From: Castanea sativa
Taxonomy: Eukaryota; Streptophyta; Magnoliopsida; Fagales; Fagaceae
Reading direction: 5' to 3'
Length of the DNA stretch: 64,000 nucleotides
Assembly (NCBI RefSeq): GCF_040712315.1
Contig: NC_134017.1
Location: forward strand, 26,144,322-26,208,321
A program made the translations under genes and the position numbers. The notes under the pieces were generated by a model that was given only the letters and a program-made list of their open reading frames with translations, did not search any database and had not been told where the DNA came from. Below are positions 56,169-64,000 of this stretch, piece by piece (within the stretch, counting starts at the first letter, position 1; every line of letters begins with the position of its first letter).

Positions 56169-56317
56169 AATTCTTAGGTACTCCTAGAGCACGGAGAATG
56201 GTGCTCCCTCCTTTCACATTCATGGTGGGACCCGTTCATTAAATGCATGGTAGGGCCTACCATGAATGTGAGAGGAGGGAGCACCATTTTTCTATGCTCC
56301 TGGACTACCTAAGAATT
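56169..56317. mobile_element. Hairpin (foldback) MITE
   Basis: AATTCTTAGGTACTCCTAGA at the left matches the reverse complement of the right end (AATTCTTAGGTAGTCCAGGA). The arms remain complementary for about 65 bp each, through TGGTGCTCCCTCCT and CACATTCATGGT, around a loop of roughly 15-20 bp. It is almost entirely a hairpin. Confidence 0.88.
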
Positions 56318-56364
56318 TTCCTTAATAAACATGCTAGACAAGTGTTGACTCCTATAGTTGAATA

Positions 56365-56713
56365 TTCCTTCCGTCCTAATTTGTTTGTCCTGTTTGAAAA
56401 GTTAAACTTTTTAAGGGAATATCATTTATTATCTTGTCTGCCTTATAAAAATGTATATATTTACAAAACTATCCTTAAATAAATTTATCAGTCTTTTTTA
56501 AAAAGAGTTATTCTTAATGAGGCAACTAAAAAGGTGCTCCAATTAGATTGATTTTTTAAATATTTGTTAGTTTTCTTTTCAAATAGTTTTAAAATTAAAG
56601 TAGGGATATAATAGGAACATTAGTAAATTAATGACTTTTATTTTTAGATTGAGGACAATATTTTGAGACATCTCAAAATGGAATAAATGACAAACAAACT
56701 AGGACGGAGGTAG
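56365..56713. mobile_element. Stowaway-like MITE with TA target duplication
   Basis: The left end is TTCCTTCCGTCCTAATTTGT and the reverse complement of the right end is CTACCTCCGTCCTAGTTTGT. TA lies at 56363-56364 and 56714-56715. CTCCCTCCGTCC-type ends with TA flanks mark Tc1/mariner-derived Stowaway elements. Confidence 0.88.
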
Positions 56714-56769
56714 TACTTATTAGTTGACACGACATGAACTGAACATGCAAATACGAATTGCCGCCCCTA

Positions 56770-57071
56770 GATAAGAACAAACAATTTATTTGTTTTAGTG
56801 TGGTTGCGCAAAATAGCTGCAACAAATTACAATTTTTTAAATAAGAATAATTAGTTTATTTGTTCTAATCAACTGCTGTTAATATTTTAACAAAATATGC
56901 AACATTTTGTTCCTATCAACTTCTTCCTGCACTTTCTTAAAAAAAAAAAACTTCTTCCTGCAGTATACATTTAGTAGTTGATATCAAACTAGTTTTTCCT
57001 TCACTTATTCTATTTCCTACCAAAACTTAATATTTATTCAATATAAACTCTTTTTTTCTTCCCTTTTTGTT
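56770..57071. other. Intergenic, AT-rich
   Basis: Includes the right copy of the GTTGC(A/G)CAAAATA repeat (56803-56848) and two ACTTCTTCCTGCA words around an A-run at 56938-56950. No gene. Confidence 0.5.
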
Positions 57072-57362
57072 CTATCTTACGTTAAAGTGCCACAATTTTT
57101 TGTCCCTTCTAACACACGTTGCTGCTGCTCTTGTTCTTCTTCTTCTTCTTCTTCTTCTTTTCTTTCTTTCTTTCTTTCTCTTTTTCAAGTGATACTTAAC
57201 CAATTATTTTGGGACCGTGTTTGAATCTGATGTGAAATAGATAATGTGATAGTACATTTATGGTGGATTTTTTAATTCTAATGAAAAGTGATAACAACCA
57301 TTTTTGAGTTATAATTCTCATTTTTATCTAATTAATTTCAAGACTGCTATAAATAAGTTTAA
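57072..57362 (+). repeat. Left direct repeat flanking the PLD fragment
   Basis: Starts CTATCTTACGTTAAAG, contains a (CTT)n/(TTTC)n tract, and ends CTATAAATAAGTTTAA. It is about 95 percent identical by eye to 57653-57932, with length changes mainly in the microsatellite. Confidence 0.92.
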
Positions 57363-57368
57363 TTTTTA

Positions 57369-57656
57369 TCACTTAAGATTGTCAGCAAGATTGAAGCAGG
57401 GGAGAGGTTCACTGTCTATGTTGTTGTCCCGATGTGGCCAGAGGGTAAGCCGGAGGGTGGATCAGTTCAGGCCATATTAGATTGGCAGAGGAGGACAATA
57501 GATATGATGTATAAAGATATTATTCAGGCTCTGAGATCCAAGAGTATTGATGAGGATCCTCGGAATTATTTGACATTTTTCTGCCTTGGAAATCGGGAGG
57601 TGAAAAAGCAGGGTGAATATGAACCATCAGAAAAACCACCACCTGATTCAGACTAT
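57369..57656 (+). pseudogene. 288-bp PLDalpha exon 2 fragment, ectopic
   Basis: It corresponds base for base, with no gaps, to 48209-48496 of the PLDalpha gene. I count eight substitutions (2.8 percent). It encodes [20 protein letters not shown] to [11 protein letters not shown] with the frame open. It starts and ends inside exon 2, so no splice site was involved. The right junction shares CTAT with the flanking repeat. It has no promoter or start of its own and is almost surely non-functional. Confidence 0.95.
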
Positions 57657-57932
57657 CTTACGTTAAAGAGCCACAATTTTTTGTCCCTCCTAACACACGT
57701 TGCTGCTGCTCTTCTTCTTCTTCTTCTTCTTCTTTGTTTCTTTCTTTCTCTTTTTCAAGTGATACTTATCCAATTATTTTGGGACTGTGTTTTAATCTGA
57801 TGTGAAATAGATAATGTGATAGTAAATTTATGGTGGATTTTTAAATTCTAATGAAAAGTGATAACAACCATTTTTTAGTTATAACTCTCATTTTTATCTA
57901 ATTAATTTCAAGACTGCTATAAATAAGTTTAA
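57653..57932 (+). repeat. Right direct repeat flanking the PLD fragment
   Basis: Second copy of 57072-57362, beginning in the CTAT shared with the end of the PLD fragment and ending AAATAAGTTTAA. It does not have TG...CA ends and no primer site follows the left copy, so it does not look like an LTR. Confidence 0.92.
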
Positions 57933-58112
57933 ATCGGTTTATGCCATTTTTTTTTCTTGAACTATCCTCCCAAACATTCACAATCCAAGACATCTAAGAC
58001 ACAATCGCAACTCTCACCGATCTTCAATTTATGTGATTACAAGCTTACATCGTCAAAGGTCTTTCTTCTCTCAATTCTTCAATTAGACATTTAGATTCAT
58101 TTTAGATAAGCC

Positions 58113-58114
<2 letters not shown>
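57933..58114. other. Intergenic
   Basis: Unique-looking AT-rich sequence between the duplicated block and the microsatellite. No gene seen. Confidence 0.45.

Positions 58115-58162
<48 letters not shown>
58115..58162. repeat. (AT)n microsatellite next to the LINE-C tail
   Basis: About 24 AT dinucleotides directly adjoining the T-run that is the LINE poly-A tail on the minus strand. Confidence 0.93.
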
Positions 58163-58179
<17 letters not shown>

Positions 58180-58202
58180 TTATAGGATGAGTAAAATTTT
58201 TA

Positions 58203-61200
58203 TTAATGAATGGATGAATTTGTTACAGCATAGAGAAGAGCTTGCTCGAGAAAATAAGGAGTCTCTTCTATCCAGGTAATGAAGTCATCAACGCCGCAAG
58301 CGTGTTTGGCTAATAAGTGGGCTGGTTTATTGCCCTTTCTCCTGACATAAGAAAATATTACACCACGAAATTCCTTACACATATCCTGCATGCCTTGTAC
58401 CACAACAGCCGCAGAAGAAGGTGGATTGGAAGATTCACACATAGCATGGTGAATGATGAGCGAGTTGCCCTCAACGATAAAGTCATGAATGCCGATATCC
58501 TTCGCAAAGATCACACCTGTTTCGTACGACATCGCCTCTGCCTCCACAACGCCCAACGGAATAGGTATCTTCTTGCTCATTGCCGCCTCAATCCTGCCCT
58601 TATCGTCTTTGATAATCACTCCCACACCCACTGCTTTTTGATTCGCGAAAACAACGCCATCAACATTGATTCTGAATATGTTCGTCGGAGGTGGGTTCCA
58701 CATACTCCCTACCTCAGCCACCTCTACTTTATAGCTCAAACTCTCAGTTGCTACCTTGTACTCCTCCGTGTACTGAGAAGCCCAACGAACCATACCCTTC
58801 CCATTCCGACGTTGCCCTCCATGTCAGGCCTCGTTCCAATTGTGCCACATTGCCCATGTGATACAGACCACCTTCGCTACCATCTCGACATCTTGTCTTT
58901 CTTCAGCCAACATGGACCACAACAAGTCATGGAACGATAGATCTCTATCTTGGTCCGCCGGCACAACAATCTTCGAACAGGAGCATACCTTTCTAGCTCT
59001 TAGGCACGTCCAAAACAAGTGTCCAGTAGTTTCAGCCTCCAACCCGCACCCCTCATAGACCTAATCGTGTACCACCTTCTTGCATATAAGATTGACTTTA
59101 GTGGGTAGAACATCTCTGCATGCCCACCATACAAAGTGGCGTACCTTATGTGGCAGAGGTAGGTCCTACATTTTCTTCCAAAACCAACGTGTGTGACTTT
59201 GATCTGAGCTTGCACCTTGGTCTACACGATTGGCGAGTTGCATGGCAATACTGTAAGCACTTTCAACACTAAACTTTCCATTCGGAGTTGCAACCCATAT
59301 CATCTTATCTGGTGGAAGACGAGAGTTTATCGGGATTCCTTTTATCACATCGGCTTCATGAGGAAAGAACAAGACATCTAATATGTTTACCTTCCAACTT
59401 GCTGCGTTCTGGTCAATCAACTCACTCACCCTTGTGTCTTGGTGTAGAAATTGTCTAGGTGAAGCAATCTTGTATGTGGAAGATGAGGGTAGCCATTTAT
59501 CTTCCCAAATATGAATATTGCTTCCATTGCCAACTCTCCACCGTACACCCTCTCTAACCAAGTTTTGGGCAGACATGATACTACGCCACACAAGACAAGG
59601 GTTATTCCCAAGGGTAGCCTCAATGAAGTCGCATTGCGAAAAATATCTCGCCTTTAGGACACGATAGACCAAGGAATTTTGGTTGGTTTGGAGCCTGCAA
59701 CCCTGTTTAGCTAGAAGGGCCAAATTAAATTGTTTAAGCTGCTTAAAGCCCATACCTCCATCGCATTTTTGCTCACACAGTTTCTCCCTACTTAGCCATG
59801 CTATCTTCCTTTCATCTTCCTTTTGTCCCCACCAGAAATTCATTATCAAACTTGTCAACTCATCATAAAGAGTATCTGGTAATTTAAAGCAGCTCATAGT
59901 ATATGTTGGTATCGCTTGGGCCACCGCTTTGATTAGTATCTCCTTACTAGCCTTGGACAACATTTTTTCCTTCCAACCCACCAACTTTTTTCGGAACTTT
60001 TCTTTAATTTCATTGAAAGTATTCCTTTTATTCTTCCCCACCAACGAAGGCAACCTCAAATATTTCTCATGTTGTTTTATTACTTGAGCTCCAAACCTTT
60101 GTTGTATCTCCTCCTGAATATCATTAGGTGTATTTCGGCTGAAAAACAAAGATGTCTTGGCCCGGTTTAACTGCTGGCCCGAAGCATCCTCATAAACCTT
60201 CAGTATTTGTTGGAGAGCGTTGCGTTCTTCCAGAGAAGCCTTGTAGAATATCAAGCTATCATCTGCAAAGAAAAGATGGGATAATTTTGGGCCTCCACGA
60301 CACACAGCAACTCCTTCCAAAACACCATTTGCCATTAAGGATTTTATAAGTGATGATAGACCTTCTGCACATAAGATAAAGAGATAAGGTGATAAAGGGT
60401 CTCCTTGCCAGATCCCCTTAGATGGAAAAATATTACCCCTAGGTACCCCATTAATCCTTATAGAGTATGATACAGTTGTGACACATTGCATGATAAGACT
60501 CCTCCACTTTTCGTCAAAACCTAGTTTTTCCATAATTTTATCCAGGCAAACTCACTCCACTCTGTCATAAGCCTTACTCATATCCTACTTCAAAGCCATC
60601 TGCCCCACCTTTCCCCCTTTTTTCTAACTAATATGATGCATAATCTCAAAAGCTACAAGAATATTATCAGTAATTAGCGTACCATGCACAAAAGCACTTT
60701 AGGTATTACTAATAATGGAAGGTATTATTTTCTTTAACCTATTAGCTATGCCTTTTGATGCAATTTTGTACACCACATTACATAAACTAATAGGTCTATA
60801 ATCAGTAACCTTCTTAGGTGTCTTGACTTTTGGAATTAAAACAATATGGGTCTTATTAAAATCAGGAGGAGAAACACCATGGCTAAGGAAATCCAATACC
60901 GTAGATGTGACCACCTCACCACAGATTGACCAGAAGTGCTGAAAGAAAAGATGGGCCATGTTGTCTGGACTTGGAGCTTTTTGTGGGTGCATCTGCTTTA
61001 GCGCAAGTTTGACATTTGCTGCATTAAAATCTCTAGTAAGCATCTGATTCATTGAAGTAGTCACCTTGGGTTGGACTGCATGGAGCAATTTTGAAAATTT
61101 TGTTGGTTGGCTTTTAGTTAATAGCTCCTTATAATAAGCCACCACCACTTCCTCTATCTTCTAATCATCCTCCTGCCACACCCCATTTACGTCCATGATG

Positions 61201-62336
61201 CCTTCAATAAAATTTTTCTTTTGCCAAGTAGAAGCTTTTGCATGGAAAAAGCTAGTATTTATATCCCCTGATTGAAACCAGCTGAGCCTTGATTGTTGTT
61301 TCCACATATCATCATCTTTATCTAATCAGTAGTTTAGTTCGGCATGGGCATTCAACAGCTCACGGTTGATATCAGGAGATGAAGGTTGAAGTTCAAGTCA
61401 TTCAAGCCTTTTTTGCAACTCTATAACCTTCCTTCCCATGAGACCGAATTTCATTTTGTTCCAATTTTCTAATCTGACCCAGCTCTTCTCTAAGAAACTC
61501 CCTAGCATACTCCCTATATTTGTCACCTTCACTTCCTCCCATGCCTCATGTACTACCTCATCACATCTTCGATCTCTCAGCCACATTGATTCGAACCTAA
61601 ATGGTTTCTTGATCTTCTTGTTCCTCCTCTTAGTTCTGGTCATGCATAAGGCCAACGATGAATGATCCGATACCAATGAGGTAAGGTGATATAGGTTGGC
61701 CTCAGGAAATAAGTCTATCCACTCCGGAGTTGCCATTGCTCTATCCAACCGTTCCCTAATCTGCATGCCTTCCGCTCGCTGGTAAATCCATGTAAACTTT
61801 GGCCTAATGAACCCCAAATTCTGTAGGCCATAGTAGTTGATGGTGTCAATAAATTTTTTCATTTGTTGTCTTGGTCTCTCGTTGCTCCCTCCTTCTCCGA
61901 GGCACTTGTGATCTCATTGAAACCTCCGATAGTGAGCCACGGAAGGGCTGAGGTTCCTTTCAGGTGTCGAAGTTTAGCTCATGATTCCGTCCATTTTGCT
62001 GTGTCTGGTGGCCATAGAAGCCAGTGAAGTGCCACTACCCTATGCCTGCTCCGCCATCCACCAAGGCATCAATATGGGTTTGAGAATAAGTCTGAACCTC
62101 CACTATTATCCCTTCCTTCCACATCAATGCCAGTCCACTACTCCTCCCTTCACTTGGTACAATCGAACCATGTTTCATGTTGCATTTATCCTTCACATTA
62201 TTTCATCCACTCTTTATTCGACTTCGTCTCCATAAGGAAAACAATAGTAGACCCTTTTTTTATTAATCATCTTTTCTAAGGCTTTAACTAACCGAAAGTT
62301 CCCAAGCCTGCGGCAGTTCCAACTCATCAGACTCAT
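58203..62336 (-). pseudogene. LINE-C ORF2 (endonuclease, RT, zf-RVT, RNase H)
   Basis: The ATG at 62336 reads MSLMSWNCRRLGNFRLVKAL, the usual start of plant LINE endonucleases. The endonuclease end lies at 61398-61862 (IRPKFTWIYQRAEGMQIRER, SDHSSLALCMTR). Reverse transcriptase: QMHPQKAPSPDNMAHLFFQH, DYRPISLCNVVYKIASKGIA (60699-61148), then 59166-60533 with FADDSLIF (codons for ADD near 60258-60269). The zf-RVT part has WFWKKM, then ETTGHLFWTC. RNase H is the open frame 58203-58793: FRINVDGVVFANQKAVGVGV, VEGNSLIIHHA, RRKGNKPAHLLAKHA. A stop replaces Trp near 60550 (DRVE*), and frameshifts occur near 59170, 58800, 61150-61390 and in the endonuclease. Confidence 0.92.
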
Positions 62337-62344
62337 TGGACCTG

Positions 62345-63948
62345 GCGGGGCTGCCCAGCAACCTCCACCGATCCCAAGTGTGTCACCATTAGAATACTTA
62401 GTGTTCTAGTCTCCTCTTCCAACCTCTGTTTCTTTTCCTTACTCGTGGCCTTAGTAATATCAGTTGTAATTGCTTCACTTTTTCTCTTTAGGTCACTCTC
62501 CACCTCTATGGGCTCCGTCCCATCCTAATTTCTTGGTCTCGTGTGAAGTCTAGTCCAACTCCTCCGTATTGGGCTTTTTAGGCTCCTCCATTGTCTCCGT
62601 GTTCCCTTTAGTTGGCCCACTAGAACTCTTAAGTTTATTTTTTTCATTACTAGTACTCCTTTTAGGCCCACCTTTATTGATCTTTCTATTCACAGTATTA
62701 TCCACTTAGCCCACTTCGAATTTAACTTCCGTGGGGTTCATCCTAGATATTTAAAAAGTCAACTTGTCTTCCACCTTATTCAAATTCTACGAGTACACTC
62801 CCAAATCTTCTGTTACTCCTGCATTATTCTAATACTTTCCAATCATAGCTAGTGAATGGACCAGATTTTGTACGTTTGGTTTCAAAATTTCAGACTCTGA
62901 ATTGATTGCCTCATCAATGTCCTTTAATCTCGCCTCAAAATTCGGGATTTGCTTTTGTGGGCCTACTGTCCCAGAGTCAAGCATATGTCTGTCACACCAC
63001 CCTTGTGTACTGCCGCTGCTCACGACCTCCATGGACATCGTCTTGCTTAGATCTTCCCCGTGCACTTTAGCTTCAACTATAATAACATTTCCAGCCATCT
63101 TAGGACCCGAAATGAACTCCACATGTTGATCCGTCGCATGTTCCTCTATTCTGGATGGTAAATTTCAGTTCATTCCTAGGCTTTCGAAGCCTTGCACTTC
63201 AACAATGGCTTTCCTCACCGGATTGAATTGAGGAGCTCGAAACCATGGTCTAAATTGTTGCTCCTCCTTTGATAGACTTCCCTTGCTGCTGAGCCACACC
63301 ACGCATTCCTTTCCATCGTGAGAGAGAAGGCCGCACCAATAACATAAGTTTGGCAACCATTCGTACAGAAAATAAACCCACCTATCTCTCCCCTGGTCCC
63401 ATGCAATCGTTTTGCCGCGACACAACGGTTTCGTAACATCTACTACAACTCACACTCTCATAAACTGTCCTCCTCTCATCTCGGCTTCATCTTTTGGTTT
63501 TGAGACAATACCCATCATTTCCCCAAGACTGATCGCCGCTTCTATCATCATCAAGGAGAATGATAAGTTGTGAATCTGGACCCAGAACGTTGTTTTGTCA
63601 AAGCTGAGTTCGTTGATCAGAGTTGTACTATCATACCTCTGTAGCACCACCAAATGTCTATCGAACACCCACAACTTGCCTTGGATGACTTTCTCCGCAT
63701 CAACCTCCCATTCAAACACTACCAGTACCACGTTGTCGCCCACCATGCCTACTTCAAAGTTTCGTTTCGTACGCCACAGAGGGCGGAAAGTCCTAGCCAC
63801 TGCCTCTACGTTGATCTATCTCCAAGTGAAGAACTTTGCGGCAAGGATGTATTCTGCAGTCTTTTTGTTTTTCCTTTGAGAGATCATGTTTCTTCCCCTC
63901 TGCCTCCAACAATGAAAGCTTCTTCCATCTCAGCTCGAGTTCCTCCAT
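62345..63948 (-). pseudogene. LINE-C ORF1 (DUF4283-type, CCHC knuckle)
   Basis: The ATG at 63948 reads MEELELRWKKLSLLEAEGKK. After a frame change, MARTFRPLWRTKRNFEVGMV and WVQIHNLSFSLMMIEAAIS (63450-63800) belong to the DUF4283 domain of plant LINE ORF1. Then comes WLPNLCYWCGLLSHDGKECV (63165-63425), a CCHC knuckle with C-x2-C-x4-H-x4-C spacing. A Ser/Lys-rich tail with stops reaches ORF2. The product would bind LINE RNA. Frameshifts near 63795, 63430 and 63150 break it. Confidence 0.88.
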
Positions 63949-64000
63949 ATCACACCGGGGTGGGTACCACAATAACACCAACCAACACTACTCCCACTAG

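Larger units (their letters stand above)
55664..56769. mobile_element. TIR element rich in GACCCGTTTAATAAACGGGTC-like words, with two nested MITEs
   Basis: The left end is TAGGAGTGACAAAATTTGAC and the reverse complement of the right end is TAGGGGCGGCAATTCGTATT. Inside are several CCCGTTTAATAAACG(G/A)GT words (near 55777, 56150) and ACACGAC(C/A/T) repeats. It carries a hairpin MITE (56169-56317) and a Stowaway-like MITE (56365-56713). The target duplication is not clear. No transposase frame. Superfamily possibly hAT; tentative. Confidence 0.65.
58162..64000 (-). mobile_element. LINE-C, nearly complete L1-type LINE (5' end outside window)
   Basis: The poly-A tail is the T-run at 58162-58181. 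Reading on the minus strand, the order is ORF1 (start 63948), a spacer, then ORF2 (62336 to 58203) with endonuclease, reverse transcriptase, zf-RVT and RNase H. About 50 bp of 5' UTR is in the window. It is the best preserved of the LINEs here, with long open frames. Confidence 0.95.

Noticed and set aside
57072..57932. PLD fragment inside a small LTR retrotransposon
   Set aside because: The direct repeats lack TG...CA ends. There is no primer site after the left copy, no purine tract before the right copy, and no flanking 5-bp duplication.
58115..58181. Long AT and T tracts as a centromeric or regulatory signal
   Set aside because: A microsatellite beside the poly-A tail of LINE-C explains them.

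Overview
This window is nuclear DNA from a flowering plant. The evidence is a phospholipase D alpha gene with plant exon structure, plant Ty1-copia and Ty3-gypsy elements, plant L1-type LINEs with a C-terminal RNase H domain, tRNA-derived SINEs, and several MITE families. The repeat style suggests a eudicot, perhaps a woody one; that last point is inference. No rRNA gene, tRNA gene or CRISPR array was seen.

Region 1 (1-28287) is nested retrotransposons. Copia-1 (1-7860) lacks the first part of its 5' LTR, which lies left of the window. An old LINE (LINE-A) is broken into three pieces (8736-9400, 15385-15776, 23626-24092) by Copia-2 (9401-15384) and Copia-3 (15777-23625). Copia-2 carries a 5'-truncated LINE tail inside its RNase H region, with 19-bp target duplications. 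Copia-1 and Copia-3 belong to one family (LTRs about 1.4 kb, primer site for initiator-Met tRNA). LINE-B (24514-28287) follows. Every coding region here is broken by stops or frameshifts.

Region 2 (28288-34963) is AT-rich and holds small mobile elements: a solo LTR with a perfect TTAAG duplication sitting inside a terminal-inverted-repeat (TIR) element, two MITEs with perfect 9-bp duplications, a SINE with a perfect 14-bp duplication, and a 1.2-kb TIR element just upstream of the only host gene.

Region 3 (34741-49311) is the host gene, a phospholipase D alpha (PLDalpha) locus. Its promoter, 5' UTR and first 18 codons are tandemly duplicated, and only the upstream copy carries a MITE. Intron 1 carries a SINE. 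Exon 2 has a one-base deletion in an A-run and is then split by a 9.6-kb gypsy element (37910-47503) flanked by a perfect GGTGG duplication. Both catalytic HKD motifs lie downstream of the gypsy element, so this allele should not give a normal enzyme. The gypsy element resembles the Tat lineage. It has a 3.4-kb region after pol with a 71-bp tandem array and an antisense accessory reading frame.

Region 4 (49312-58161) is intergenic: a Tourist-like MITE, a second SINE, and a TIR element carrying a hairpin MITE and a Stowaway-like MITE. It also holds a 288-bp copy of a PLDalpha exon fragment between two direct repeats of about 285 bp.

Region 5 (58162-64000, minus strand) is LINE-C, nearly complete, with both ORF1 and ORF2; its 5' end runs off the window.
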